Part shown: piece after piece, positions 12,502 to 24,900 of the stretch
How the letters are laid out: every line of letters starts with the position of its first letter
How positions within the stretch are numbered: position 1 is the stretch's first letter
Assembly (NCBI GenBank): GCA_037355855.1
Contig: CM074762.1
Coordinates: 1,364,001-1,428,000 of the forward strand
Reading direction: 5' to 3'
Length of the DNA stretch: 64,000 bases
Source of the DNA: Pseudo-nitzschia pungens
Lineage: Eukaryota > Bacillariophyta > Bacillariophyceae > Bacillariales > Bacillariaceae
Notes under the pieces: model-generated
Database searches by the model: none
The model's input: the letters and a program-made list of their open reading frames with translations, nothing else
Told to the model about the DNA's origin: nothing
Made by a program: the position numbers and the translations under genes

Positions 12502-14829
12502 ATGAAGAGAGTACTCGGGTCAAGTATGGCTTCTTCCAACTACGGTGTGGGCAAAAGCCAAAGTGGGCTATCGTCGGCGTCATCGTTGTCGTCATCGGGG
12601 TCGTCAAATCCGTCGAGTACCGAAAGCTCAATCACTTCGAACGTGCAGGTTTGCGCGCGGATTCGTCCCCTGGTCAAGTCCGAGGATCATGAGACTCCCC
12701 AAGGAAAGAAACGAATCAGTTTTATACCTGCCCGAAGGAAACCGGGATCTTCGTCAGGAGCGGACCAAACAAACGGTCTTCACAATATGCAAAAGGAAGG
12801 TGCTTTTGTTGCCTGGGATATTTCGGGGGATAGCACGACCGCTTTCCAGTCCGACAAGACGGAAAAAATCCAAGGTCGTACACATTCGTACACCCTGGAT
12901 AAGGTATTTGGGAGTGAAGCAAGTACTCATGACATATACGACGAATCTGTAGCTTCGTTGGTGAGATCCGCAATGGAAGGCTACAACTCTACGGTGTTAG
13001 CGTACGGCCAAACTTCTACAGGAAAAACCCACACAATGACAGGGAAACCGAAGGCACCCGGTTTGATTCCATTGTGTATCCGTGATTGCTTTCGATATGT
13101 TGAAGAAAGTACTTCTGGCGAACAAAGGGAATACCTTTTTCGATTTAGTTACTTGGAAATATACAAAGAACACATTCGTGACCTGCTTTCTTCTTCGACT
13201 TCGGCACCCGAGCCGGTTCGATTGTTCGATGGTCCCAAAGGACTAATCATTCGTGGACTCAAAGAAGAAGTGGTCACATCTCCCGAAAAAGTCTTCCAAC
13301 TCTTGAGACAGGGCGAAAAACGAAGACAAGTTGGAGCAACGCACATGAACCAACATTCGAGTCGGTCTCATGCCATAATGCGATTAAAGATCGAATCTTC
13401 GAGTGCCATTAACAAGAGGAACGAAACCCGCGTTTCTCTCCTTACGCTAGTTGATTTGGCAGGGAGTGAATCGGTCCGACTCAACGGAGGAGAGCGAAGA
13501 GAAGAAGGGCAATATATCAATAAGTCGCTTATGGCGCTCGGTCAATGCGTACTCGGCCTCTCCGAATCGAGCAAAAACAACGGAGATAAGAAGACAAATC
13601 GGAATCATATTCCATTTCGTGATTCGAAACTCACCCGAATGCTACAATCGTCACTCTCCGGGAATGCCCGAATGTTGCTCATTTGTTGCATCAGCCCACT
13701 GGCATCGCACATGGAAGAATCTCACAACACCTTCAAATTCGCAACCCGCGCTAAACGCATCGAACAAACAGCTACGATTCAAACAGCTGGAGACAAAGAA
13801 GAGACATTGCTGCAGACTTACCGAGATGAAATCGAAGACCTCAGAAAACAACTGGCAGACGCCACTCACCAGAAACAAAAACTTTTGGAAGAGCAGCGTG
13901 AATTCCAAAGGATGAAAGACCGCCACGAACAATTACAGTCACCAAAGTTCAACAATCTCAAAACTAATTCTGACACGATGGAATCGACCTCAGAAGAAAT
14001 CGAAGAATTGGTCGAAGCTATCCAAAAAATGGAACACTTGATCATCAAAAGCCGATCACTTCAACAGCAGCAAAACTCTCGGCAGTTTTCTTCTCCTTCA
14101 GCTGCAGGTATTGTTGCAAAGAACACCATGCTTCAAACCATTGTTAGTAGCAAAAATATGGATGATGTTCTCGACCATGTCATGGAATCTGATAGAATCG
14201 AAGATTTGTTAACGGATGATGATCCGGATCCTACGTCAAACATACTGAAAAACAACTGTGGCACAAAATTCTCCCAATTTACATCTCCAATGACTTCCGA
14301 TACTCACAAGAATATAACAAGTGGGTCTACCCAGAATAGTACAAACACAGAAGATGAACTTCACTCGGAATTGACCCGTATTCGAGGTCTGTTAGGATCT
14401 GTGTTAAAGAAGCGGGGCGCTGCACATGGTAATGTACGCAAGAGCCTGAATTTTTCCTCACCAGCCCGTAGCGGTATTCCGTCACGGCAGATACTTGATC
14501 AGTCGTTATCTGACGAGCTCAACGCAGGAATGAGTTTCGAAGGAAACATGGACGAAGGATACGGTGTGAACGACGAATATGCGGAAGAAAAGAAAGCTGA
14601 ATTGGAGTCGCTTCGAATGCAACTCGAACAGCAAGAAAGGACGACGAGCTTACGAAAAGCTGATTCGCACTTTCTACAAGCTCAGCTCGAGGAAAAGGAT
14701 AAGCTTTTAGAAGAAGTCTCCAGCTTGCTCGAGGCAGTGGAACAGCGCCAGGGGGAGTTAGAACGAGAAAATCTTGCGCTGAAGATGGAACTTAACAGGC
14801 TGCGAGACGAGAGAGGTTTCGAAGTGTAA
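12502..14829 (+). CDS. Kinesin motor protein, kinesin-7 (CENP-E) like
   Basis: An intronless frame of 775 residues from ATG 12502. After a Ser-rich leader of about 46 residues comes an N-terminal motor domain (about 47-425). It has the P-loop GQTSTGKT (169-176), switch I NQHSSRSH (283-290), switch II LVDLAGSE (316-323) and HIPFRDSKLTR (369-379). The motor hydrolyses ATP to walk along microtubules. The STGKT form of the P-loop and the motor-neck arrangement fit kinesin-7/CENP-E-like proteins better than kinesin-1. Helical coiled-coil segments follow at about 432-475 and 685-770, separated by Ser/Asn-rich linkers. The protein is much shorter than animal CENP-E but similar to short algal forms. 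A role in mitosis is inferred from the family only. Confidence 0.85.
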   Translation: MKRVLGSSMASSNYGVGKSQSGLSSASSLSSSGSSNPSSTESSITSNVQVCARIRPLVKSEDHETPQGKKRISFIPARRKPGSSSGADQTNGLHNMQKEGAFVAWDISGDSTTAFQSDKTEKIQGRTHSYTLDKVFGSEASTHDIYDESVASLVRSAMEGYNSTVLAYGQTSTGKTHTMTGKPKAPGLIPLCIRDCFRYVEESTSGEQREYLFRFSYLEIYKEHIRDLLSSSTSAPEPVRLFDGPKGLIIRGLKEEVVTSPEKVFQLLRQGEKRRQVGATHMNQHSSRSHAIMRLKIESSSAINKRNETRVSLLTLVDLAGSESVRLNGGERREEGQYINKSLMALGQCVLGLSESSKNNGDKKTNRNHIPFRDSKLTRMLQSSLSGNARMLLICCISPLASHMEESHNTFKFATRAKRIEQTATIQTAGDKEETLLQTYRDEIEDLRKQLADATHQKQKLLEEQREFQRMKDRHEQLQSPKFNNLKTNSDTMESTSEEIEELVEAIQKMEHLIIKSRSLQQQQNSRQFSSPSAAGIVAKNTMLQTIVSSKNMDDVLDHVMESDRIEDLLTDDDPDPTSNILKNNCGTKFSQFTSPMTSDTHKNITSGSTQNSTNTEDELHSELTRIRGLLGSVLKKRGAAHGNVRKSLNFSSPARSGIPSRQILDQSLSDELNAGMSFEGNMDEGYGVNDEYAEEKKAELESLRMQLEQQERTTSLRKADSHFLQAQLEEKDKLLEEVSSLLEAVEQRQGELERENLALKMELNRLRDERGFEV

Positions 14830-17340
14830 ATCTAGGTGCTAGGAAAGTTAGGTACACAGCAACCACATTGTGTGATAGTCTTGTGCTGTCAGTACATTGT
14901 TACTAACATGTAGAAGATCTGCCTTAGAAAAGTTTTTAGGAGACCAATCAGCATGTCTTCTTTACTTTGATTCCTGTGTTGAATATTGACTTACAGGAGA
15001 GCGTTCGGTATGCTCAAAACGTTCAGTTGACTACAGCGCTAGGATCATCATTGACGTCTCAATTTGTACTACGACAATTTTAAAATTGAGTATCGAGAAG
15101 TAGTGAGAAGACGAAGGTATCACAGCAATTGCCCTTTCATGTTTTGAAATGTGACATGAGAGAAGTACAAGTTTTGGTGAGGCCTTCTCTTTTTACCAAA
15201 ATGTATGAAGGTGCTCCAAAATTTTTCAAGGTGTTTGCTCTTTTTGGCTTCGCTCTAGGATAGCAAAAACAACGTGGTGTTGGTCTGTTGACTGATTTTT
15301 AGTGTGGTTGGTATATGGTTTCCTATTCACTGCAAATACACCCAGTGCAGTTATTGCTCAGGAGATCCAAGTCTCTTGGGGTAATTATTTTACCTCAATG
15401 GCTTGTAGTCATCTTTGCCCCGTTACCTAATCAAGTCAGTTGCACACACCAAAAGGAGACCTTCACCTCTTTTGGCTGCGGGTGTGCACTTTGCATGCAT
15501 CCAAAGATCATTCCTAGTGCAAGGACTTCGCCCAAAAAGTGGCTGTCCTAGCAGCATCTTCCTTCGCTCTGCTGCAAATGTACAGTTACTCAAATCAGTT
15601 ACTCAATCGGGTATTTTGGGAAAGAATCAGGGGGGGGTCGTACTTAGAAGTTTCCCTTCTGCGGTTCGGTTATGGAAACAGAAAAACACGATATCTACCG
15701 GTATTAGCACCGGGCACTGAACATGAGCGAATGCAGAACAGCAGAAAAATTGGACCCTCAAATATTACGTAGTCCTGCCGTATAACCTTACTCGTAACGA
15801 TAAGACTTAGATACCGGACGGTAAATTCTATCTCAATCGCGCTTGTGTCACTTGGACTCGTCACGAACTAATGGATCGGTATTTTTCTATTGGGCGTGAT
15901 TCCCGTGTGCATTTTAATTAAGGAACATATCCGTAGGGCATAAGTCCCAATCGCAACGCCGATACGACTGGAGAGGAGGTGCTCGTGAAATTCCGTGTAA
16001 GTTCCGAACTGGTAATCGGGAGTGATGATTCATAATTGCGATTATCTTAGCTACGACTTCCGAAGCCTGTGGTCAGGGTTCATTCGTCGACGTTGGAAAA
16101 ACGTTACCCAGTGAGCTACATAGGTCAGAAGAGTTTCGTGTCCACCTGCCCAATAGCTAGGGGTCATAAAGCAAAAATTCTAAAATCCTAGTTCCGTGAG
16201 GAAATTCAGATTTTCGATACGAGTTGACACATTATTTCTTTCGTGAAGCTCCCAGTTCACGTTTTGATTGACACTTCGACAAGAGACGATCAATCAAAAT
16301 CAATCAATCAATCAATCAATCAATTTCTTCATACATACTGGAATGCTTATCGTCCACCCAAATTTTTCAATGTAAGCATCATCCCAGTCGTTACTGATTC
16401 ATTCATTCATCTCAACAAGAAAGGCTAGTGAAAGGTTTCAACGCGGTAATCCAAACGCCCCAACAATTCATCGACCCAACAAACCTTTCGCAGAAATCTC
16501 ATTTTTTGAAAAGTTGTTCCTGGTAGCACGCATTCTTTACTGAACAGGCCGCTGGAAAAGGTTAGTTTGGGTCGAAACGAAAAGTGAATCGTCGACAAAC
16601 CTCGATAACCGATCGTGCCGTCTCCTCGCTATCCCCCGTCGCTCGTAAAAGGGAGGAAGTTGAAGCACTTCTTCCACTGTTATATTTTTACCAACCTCGT
16701 CAGTATTTGCGTTCTCGCAGTCGAATATTTACGGATCCCGCGTCGAGTCTGTGGGCGGATGAAAAGACGAATCCACATACCGTTGCCTGCCTCCCGGGAA
16801 ACCGAAGTTGATGAACCCGCAAAATTCGGTGTTTGACACGGAAAGCCAGAGAAAGCTTTGTTTTTTGCATCTTGTTTTACATTCCCAAATGCGCACTCAG
16901 AATTCGATTGTGTTCTCTCAAGGCAGCTTGTACGAACTACTACGTAGTAGATTTTTTTGGTCCGTAATTCGTCCGTTTTCACCTTTTATTCCAATGTCCT
17001 CATTCTTCCAAAAAAACAAATAGCGAACGCAAGCAAAAGTTTACGTGGCGAAGTTCGCGATTTCTTCTTCATAAAGCTGTTTGAATTCCATCCGGCTTCG
17101 CTTTTAAAAAAAAAAAAAAAATTGTGCGTCGTGCATTGCTCCCTTCTCTTCATAAGACACGACATCGTGACCCACAAACTTACTCACCTCGTTCCTCGTT
17201 TTGTCAATCAATTTACTGTAACTTCTGTTGCTTTGTCCACGCCAGCAAAGCCTTCCCAAAATAAGCGGGAAGAATAATTTTGTGCAACAATTACGAGTGA
17301 AGTACTGTCTTGGGAACCGGGAACAACTATCATTGGTCAT
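14830..17340. other. Intergenic region, no supported gene
   Basis: Mixed AT-rich sequence with only short, overlapping open frames. An ATCA tetranucleotide microsatellite lies at about 16298-16325 and an A-rich run at 17106-17120. GTAACCTTAC-like motifs occur near 15784. I see no RNA gene or conserved coding stretch. Confidence 0.5.
16298..16325. repeat. ATCA microsatellite
   Basis: Roughly six to seven tandem copies of the tetranucleotide ATCA, with one interruption at the left end. Confidence 0.8.
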
Positions 17341-18546
17341 ATGAAACTACGCACAAAAAAAATCCACAAGAACTTACGACAACAGCCTACAAGATCAGCT
17401 TCATTTAAGAAGGAGACAATGGCTGTATCAGAGACAACGCAAACGACGAGACTATCGTCATTGCCTTCTAGACGAAAAGCTTTGAAACGAACAGGCACCC
17501 CAGAGCTAGAACCGGAGGACACAACCTTCCAAGAAATGAAGGCTGTATGTGCTGATCGATCCGTCTCTGACGACGATGACGATATCTCATCCCTAGTCTT
17601 GACGGGAAGCGATTATGAAACGACTGACTCTTCCGATGAGAGCTGTGACGGTGCCAATAAAACCGGGACAACGGTGCGAAGAGTGAGAAGGCTTCAGAAA
17701 GACGGGGAGATCATTTCTGGCACGAACCCTTGTAATAACAAACCCCATGTTAAAGTCCAAGCACAATGTGAGGTGGGAAAATACATGGCTGCTCGAGAAA
17801 TGTCACCGTTTCAGGAACGCATGAATGCGTTGACCGTCTTGCCAAGCACTTATTATTGCATCATGTTCTTCCTCTCCGGCTCTTGGCTCACGAAGACTTT
17901 TATCGAGGATCATGCAAACGGAGGTATGCAAGACGTCACATTTGATCATTCCCAGTGCATATCTTCGAGCCTGTTTCCGAACTTGCACGCCTTTCCTCCT
18001 CTGCAAGTATTGGCTGCAGCAATAGGCATTCTCTGCCACGCTCCGTTTTCAATGATCTACCACTGGAAGTACGCCCATCGTCTTCCCGCTGGCTTAGCAA
18101 GAACGACTCACTGGAGCCGTCGAATGGACCAAGCCATGATACATTTCTGTTCTGCCTGTATGTCGTATTCAACAAGCGGGCGGTTTGATTTCTTTTTACT
18201 GAACACGCTGTTCAATATGGACTCGATGTATCGCCAATTTTTGAAGCAAGTGGTACCAAAACGAAACCAAAGACGGATCGGATTGTCTATACTTTTTTAC
18301 ACCCTGCCGATACTGATGAAAGGAGATCTGTTATCGTTTTCAAAACTGGGTGTCCTCTTTGCACTTGGAGGTTGGCTTTTTGGTCAGTACCCTATCGGAG
18401 GATGGTCCCATTCTGCCTTTCATGTTGTGATGGCATTTGTACCCCCAATCATTTTCGCGTTTGCCTTAAAGTTGCCAGCAAGCCAAACTCAGCTCTACAT
18501 CGCAGCTCAATGTGCGGTTTTAGCTGAGAATACTGTTGCAACATGA
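17341..18546 (+). CDS. Multi-pass membrane protein, candidate CREST-superfamily hydrolase
   Basis: An intronless frame of 401 residues. The first ATG is 17341, and a second ATG at 17419 (MAVSETTQ) could also be the start. The first ~150 residues are polar, acidic and Ser-rich (DDDDD run). The rest holds about seven hydrophobic segments. Three spaced motifs match the zinc-ligand and catalytic pattern of the CREST superfamily (alkaline ceramidase, PAQR receptor, Per1, TMEM8). These are SMIYH in an early membrane segment (S-x3-H), MDQAMIHF in the next (D-x3-x), and SHSAFH in the last (H-x3-H). Members are membrane amidases/hydrolases acting on lipids, or lipid receptors. The subfamily cannot be chosen, although the sequence looks most like the TMEM8/myomaker type. 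The function is inferred from these motifs only. Confidence 0.5.
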   Translation: MKLRTKKIHKNLRQQPTRSASFKKETMAVSETTQTTRLSSLPSRRKALKRTGTPELEPEDTTFQEMKAVCADRSVSDDDDDISSLVLTGSDYETTDSSDESCDGANKTGTTVRRVRRLQKDGEIISGTNPCNNKPHVKVQAQCEVGKYMAAREMSPFQERMNALTVLPSTYYCIMFFLSGSWLTKTFIEDHANGGMQDVTFDHSQCISSSLFPNLHAFPPLQVLAAAIGILCHAPFSMIYHWKYAHRLPAGLARTTHWSRRMDQAMIHFCSACMSYSTSGRFDFFLLNTLFNMDSMYRQFLKQVVPKRNQRRIGLSILFYTLPILMKGDLLSFSKLGVLFALGGWLFGQYPIGGWSHSAFHVVMAFVPPIIFAFALKLPASQTQLYIAAQCAVLAENTVAT

Positions 18547-18794
18547 TAATGTATTCGATGAACTATGCATTTGACTTGTTGCAGTCTAAGATTCCGTGTT
18601 TAATTTCCGGTATCACTAATTTGATAATGACATAAAGCAAATTTTCGAGAAAGATTGAAAAGTAGTACACATTATACCGACAAAGTATCAACACAATGAC
18701 AACATGACCTCTGTGTGTTGATGCAAGTGCCGTTCAACGAAATTTTTTTTATCGCCGTCACAACTCAATCTTGAGTTTGTAGAAACCAATCTCT

Positions 18795-19572
18795 TTAGAA
18801 ACCTTCGTTGTCGTTGCCGTCTTCGTTGTCATCCCCAATGTTCTTAATCATAAAATCCGAGAATGTAACTTTGAAACCTGCTGATTCGGGGGCCGCACAC
18901 ATCATACCGACACGAATCCTCGGCTTGTCCGAAAAGTATCCCTGGCGGATGCGAATCCAATTCTCATTGTCCAAAGAATAATAGCAATCGATGACCTCGG
19001 CTCTCCTCTTTATCCATACGTGGAACTTGTCAACCTTCGTCTGTGGCAAACGATGGGTTGACCAGTCCGATACACCCCGAGTGAAGCAGCAGCTTACGTG
19101 GGGCTGATCACGAAAATGACAAAGTCCCAGTTTGATCCAGTTTTCCTCATCTATACGCAGCATCATCCCTGCCATATCGTACAAAGTCCTGATTTTCCCT
19201 TTCAGCGTTAGTCGTGCCTCAAAATCGTTATCGACATACATCCAGTAGAAAGGACCATCATCTTTGGTATAACCGTGTAGAGTTCCTCTCCAGAAATCCG
19301 TTTCCATAGGACATGTTACTTTAACATCTTCGCCTTTTCGCTAAAGGGAGTTCAATTTTGAAAGGACGGTATGTTTCATGGTCAGAGCTGGTTCAAAATG
19401 GGGCAAGTAGAGAATAGAGAAGACCCATCGTCAAATCGCATCCGAAAATTGAAAAGTAATCTTCAAGTGTAACCAAATCTTCCGAGAAATCAGGCTCGTG
19501 CCAGTCGTTGATACATACCTTCCATGTCTCTGGCTCATTCATCCAGCGCATGGTCCTTTTCTGAACTTGCAT
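18795..19572 (-). CDS. DUF1349 (REE1-like, concanavalin-A-like fold) protein, copy 1
   Basis: Two exons on the minus strand: 19572-19519 (MQVQKRTMRWMNEPETWK) and 19340-18795. A 178-bp intron (GTATGT ... TTTAG) in phase 0 separates them, and the product is about 199 residues. I chose ATG 19572 because the sister gene starts its conserved part at the same WxxEPExW motif. The frame is open to 19737 but has no support there. The body shows the family pattern: TDFWRGT, a diverged GxFY motif (DDGPFYW), DFEARL, YDMAGMMLRIDEENWIK, the SDWS-type TRG motif, and a final VTFSDFMIK. DUF1349 proteins have a beta-sandwich fold, and yeast REE1 interacts with enolase. No enzymatic role is established. It is head-to-head with a paralogue at 20253. 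Confidence 0.75.
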
Positions 19573-20252
19573 GGTTACAAATAGCTGAAGCGTCCTAAGC
19601 GACAACAATTGAAAGACGTGTTGAGTTGCAAGGGTTGAATAAGCGCGATTGTCTAATGTTAGTGTCGCTGCAGCGGTATGCTTCGTCGACGTCGAGTCCT
19701 CGGGGTCAGCTGACGAAGAGTTCTTAGCAATCGTCAAGTGTCAGGATCGTTTCATGTTGTCGGTTGTCCCTATTCGTTATCGAACATCCACGAATAGAAA
19801 ATCGCAAGTCCTGTCCGTTCTCTCAAGGAAGTATTTTTGTCTTGGCATCCGTTAGTGGGATGGATGCGGTCATCTTTCATCCCTAAGCATAAGAATTTCT
19901 CTGTCATAATTATGACCCATACGTTTTTCGGCCAGGAAAAAAGGAATGATAAAACTGCCCATCCAAATTCTACGTTGAATGTGCTTGTCATGTGGTCTTA
20001 TTATTCTTACTTCTGCACGATTACAGGAAGAGTACTTGCACATGTACTCGTACCTGGTAAGATACTCGTACTCGTACTAAACCTTACTCATTAGGATCTT
20101 CCGGCGTTTTCTGTCGTGACGGAAAGCGTCAAAAAATATGAACAGTAGCTCGTCGAAAAACGATCGACTCAAAACTCACAGGTGACGACGATAAAGTAGA
20201 CGCTCTCGCGTACCACGAATTGCACTCCAACTGGCCAAGCACGACGAGAAGA
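19573..20252. promoter_or_regulatory. Bidirectional intergenic region between the two DUF1349 paralogues
   Basis: About 680 bp between two divergently transcribed paralogues, so it should hold both promoters. No specific element can be named. Short repeats of the form GTACTCGTAC / TACTCGTACT lie at about 20030-20090. Confidence 0.35.
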
Positions 20253-21194
20253 ATGTCTGACGATTCCTCCTCAGAAGATGAGAGCAGTCATCACGATGAA
20301 TACGAAGACGACGACGAAGAGAGCGTAGAAGATGTCACTGAAAGCAACGACAACAACAATGACGATGACGACGACGACGACGACGACGACGACGATGACA
20401 GCGAGCTCCGAGAACCGCGGCAGGGAATGCATTGGCTTTCGGAACCTGAGGAATGGTCACAGCATAAGACGAGTGTTGTGATGAGGGTAGATCCTGGCAC
20501 AGATTTCTGGCGAATGACAGGAACGGATGAATGTGTGGACAATGCTCCCTTCTATTTTCTAGAAATGCTGGGTGATTTTGAAGTTCGTTGTAAGGTCAAG
20601 GGCAACTACCAATTTCCGGACGACCAAGCAGGCATTATGATTCGAGAAGACGAAGAAAATTGGGTGAAGTGCGGTATTCAGATGATCGGAGACGTTCCGC
20701 ATATGTGTGCAACCGTTACCCATGACTATTCTGACATGTCGATGCACCCACTACCGGTACGTAAGATAATGGTAATCTTGTCCGGAATTTTGCTTGGCGT
20801 ACCAATTTGATTCTTAAATCATGTCGAGCTCCCACGGTCTCAACTTTGTTCTGGATTTATATCCCTGCCGTACTCATTCCATATAATGGTTGACGCATCA
20901 AACATCTCACTGCTTTTCTACTTAACTGATGCTATTTGCAATTGATTCTCTTGACAAAAAACAATATTTCACATCAAGCATCTTCCGGAGTATATGTGGG
21001 TGCATGCCAAAAAGATAGGGGATGGTTTGGAAGTATATATTTCTGAAGATAGCTTCGACTGGATGCAAATTCGACAGGGTGACATCACAGACAATTCTAT
21101 TCTTCAAATCGGTCTTTACGCAGCCTCGCCTACCTCAGATGAAGGTTTTGATGCCACTTTTGAAGACTTTATGGTTAAAGGCGAAGATAATTGA
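20253..21194 (+). CDS. DUF1349 (REE1-like) protein, copy 2, with an acidic N-terminus
   Basis: Two exons: 20253-20756 and 20979-21194. The 222-bp phase-0 intron runs from GTACGT to TCAAG, and the product is about 239 residues. ATG 20253 is the first ATG; the frame extends to 20220 only with non-ATG codons. Residues 1-60 are strongly acidic, with a run of about 13 Asp from GAC/GAT repeats. The DUF1349 body follows: MHWLSEPEEW, TDFWRMTG, FYFLEMLGDFEVRCKV, DDQAGIMIREDEENWVKCG and the closing FDATFEDFMVK. It aligns throughout with copy 1, but the intron is at a different place, before HLPEYMW rather than near the start. The Asp run suggests a nuclear or nucleolar protein, but this is a guess. Confidence 0.75.
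20361..20400 (+). repeat. GAC/GAT trinucleotide repeat coding poly-Asp
   Basis: About 13 tandem Asp codons, mostly GAC, in the N-terminus of DUF1349 copy 2. The flanking Asn and Glu codons make the whole segment acidic. Confidence 0.85.
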
Positions 21195-21969
21195 TGAAAA
21201 TGCCAAAAGCAAATACAACGAAAAAACGGTCAGTACTTCACGCCGTTCCACTTCGATACATCTTACGACCTTCAACAGTTTTCTCAGTAAAATTTTAGCT
21301 TATTCAAAATATCTCTGTCATGTTGAAAGCCTTGCATGCTTCTACGACTAATAGTGATACGTTCAGAGACACTAAGAACACAACTTTGTTGACGACAAAC
21401 GATGTGTTTTTGATCTACTGTACTTTTTTTCAATGTGGTACCGGTACCGGTACCGGTAGGTTCCGCGTCTGTGGTTTTGTGACTCAACAATCATCTCAAA
21501 AAACAATTGACCTAAGAGTACGAGTAGGTTACGTGTACGTACCGGTACGAGTATGCTACCGTAATACAATGCACATGTACATAAGATACGTAAGATAACG
21601 TATCTAAAGAAGGTATGAACCGAATGACAAGAATACGAAAGCAATGTGTAGGGGTAAGTACAAAAGGTACGTGTATGCTACGAGTACATTTACTTGTAGT
21701 CGTACTTGTGCCTGTACAAGTAGCATGTACACAGCATCCACGATTGGGATTTATTCCGAACTCAGAACTCATTCAAATCCAATTGGGTGGGTAATCTTTT
21801 TAAAATCTTACCTTAAAATCGGTTTTTCCGTCACATTTCACGTTGCCGATGGTCGAATAATCGATGATTGATAATCCTTGCTTCTCACTTGTCTACAAAT
21901 CTACCATTATCTTACGATCACACTTACTTGTACCTCTTTTGCCAAAAAAAAAAGGTTTGACATTGCACA
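21195..21969. other. Intergenic region rich in GTAC-type repeats
   Basis: Contains a CCGGTA tandem at about 21438-21460 and repeated CGTAC / ACGAG / TACAAGTA elements between 21510 and 21730. No gene is supported. The promoter of the HFM1-like helicase should lie at the right end. Confidence 0.5.
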
Positions 21970-24900
21970 ATGGCTTACACCTATAATGAATATGGTGAAA
22001 ATAACCAAGACGACGTTTCTTGTTACTTTGACGATGATTCGTCCGCTGAGGAAGAACTCCTTCGTGTAACAGAAAAGCTCGAGAAAACTCATCAAGAAGA
22101 CGAAGAAAACAGGGAAGAAGCGAAAATGAAGGGAAATCTCACCATTCAAGACTTTGGAGAATCCAATGCGTCGCAGTTGCCGGTTTCCGATTCTCCTCAT
22201 GACTATAGCCAATCATCTTCATCGTCATCTTCATCTTCATCAATTCAATTAGTTCCTACGAGCATCGAAATCCGCAAACATAAAGGAGAAGAAATTGCTC
22301 AATACGATGTAACCACCAAAGATTTCGACAATGACCTCCATGGTGATACCAAAAATAGCGTTGGCCTCTATCCAAATAGCAATGGTGATAATGGGACACA
22401 ATCGCGCGCCTCGCACAGAGAGGACGAGTTGCATCGACGAAAAAGAATCCAATCGAAAGAACAGCAAACGATTCGTCCAGTGACGGCATCAAAAACGATT
22501 CGCACAGTCGCACCAGGAAATAACGACGTCAATGGTGAACATGACGCAAAAAGCAACATCGATCGGTATCGTATGCAGGAAAAACAGCACGATTCCTCTC
22601 CCTGTTGGCCGTCCATATATTCACACCCACAACAACGCAAGAAGGACCGACAAGAAACTATCACCGAAAATCCGAATCGTAGTACCACTAGGAACAATGA
22701 CTATTTGCAAATAAGCGAGAATGAACTCAACGAAAAAATAAAGGGTGAGAATGATAATGACCCCCCTTGTACCGCCCCTGCGATGAATCGCGTTTGCGGA
22801 AATGAAAACAGGTTGGATGGCTCTGAATTAGAGACGAACAGCTCAATACTTGAAACTGCCAGTGATGAGAGTAGCTACAGCTCTAGCAATGGGAGTGTTG
22901 AAACTAGTCTCAGTGATGATAGTTCGACTTCCATTTCGTCTTCTTCTTTTCCCAACACAGCTGCCAAAAACGCTTCCGAAAGCATTTTAACCAAAAAGAA
23001 GTCCCAAGAGATGAGTATGATTGGCATTCCAAGCAGTTTGGCGCTTCTGCAGCAACTGAAAATCCCGTCTTCCACGACTACCTTAGCGTCATCGTTGTCC
23101 TCGCCTTTGGAGACACAGAAAACTGGTGCTTCCAATGGTAGAAGATCCGGAGTCACTACTTTCGGTACAAAGAGGACTAGGGAAAATTCATCGAATATTC
23201 TCAAGAGTTCAGAGGTCACTCACAACATAGCTACCATCGTAACGAACACTGGTAAAACCAACACAAGCACGAAAGATCATAGCAATTATAGTGGAACAAT
23301 AAGCTGCCCAAGAAGCTCCTCGTTGCCAAGATTTACACCTCCTAAAGCAACTATAAGGAATCCATATCTTCGGGAAAGGAACGTTGCCACTTGCCTCCGA
23401 GAGAAAAAATCAGAGTCTTCTTCATCAGACAAACTACGGAAGAGTGATAAACAATCTTTCTCGCCATTGAAAAGATCAAAGGAAGTAGATGTGGGCAATG
23501 TCTGTTCCGATGCCGTCAGCGATGCTCAGACAATTACCGCCATTGGAAATCAAGAAATGGAAGCGTCAACTTCAAAACAAGCACAATCTTCATCGAAGCA
23601 GACACGTCAATCCGCTCAGATGGAAACAATAGTAAAGGAATCCAATGGTTCAGCAGCTAACGTTAATGTCAATGATGATAGCATGGAGAGCATTATTGCG
23701 AACGCGTACAGAAAAGAACTTCAAGAAGAATCCGAAGTCTCGCCTCAGCTCTTTGCTCCTCCGATACATCGAGAAGATCATGATCCTCCTCCAAAGGTAC
23801 ACAAATTCGATCTTCGCAATCACCCTTTGCATTCGCGGAAGACATTGCCAGTGCGATCCTCGGATTGTCTTTTTCCACCTACTATAGTGAACTCGCTTTG
23901 GTCAAAAAACTTTCATAACTTTAATCCTTTTCAATCGACCATGTTCAACGTTTTGTCCAATTCAGATGACAACGTGGTACTTTCCGCACCGACAGGGGCT
24001 GGCAAGAGTACAATCTTCGAAATGGCAGTGGCTAGATTTCTAGCCATGGATTTGAAAGCTCAGGAGCAGATCACTGGACCGTCGTCCGTAATCTCTAAGG
24101 CGCGCAAGATCGTCTACATTGCTCCCAGCAAGGCCCTATGCGAAGAACGATACACAGATTGGTCGCAAAAACTCAAAAGCATGAACTTAGGATTGGAAGT
24201 GTCTTTGATTACGGGACAAGATGCGGGCAGCGAACAAGCAATGAGTTCCTTCACCGACTTAATCGATGCTCATCTCATCGTGACAACACCTGAAAAATGG
24301 GATGCGATGACTCGTCGATGGAACGAAAAATTCTTTCTATTCGCTACTGTGAAACTTCTCTTATTGGACGAAGTGCATCTCCTTGGAGACCTCAGTCGAG
24401 GATGGTGTCTCGAATCAGTCATCACTCGGATGAAAACGATTCACCGCGCTGCGAGAAAACTCGACACAACCGTTGACAACATTCGGGCCTCTAGTTACGC
24501 CCATACAAATCCAGAGGCTATCCGATCCAATTTTCGAATCGTAGCAGTATCCGCCACTCTTCCAAACATATCTGACGTTGCAGACTTCGTAGAAGCCAAA
24601 GAAGCGTACACCTTCGATGATAGCTATCGGCCCATCGCACTCACGAAGCATGTGAACGCGATGGGAAGAGTAGGGAAAAATGAGTTCAGGTTTTGGAGTA
24701 AACTTATCGATCACGTACCTGAAATCGTGAAAAGATTCTCTCACGGGAAGCAGTCTCTCATTTTTTGTCACTCAAAGAAACAAACGCAACAAGTAATGGA
24801 TTTGCTCATTGAGAGAAAAATTGGAAATGGAGGTGATCAAACTTCCGGTCGACGTTGGAATGAACCGGTGGACAAAATGATTGCCCACGGCATTGCTTGT

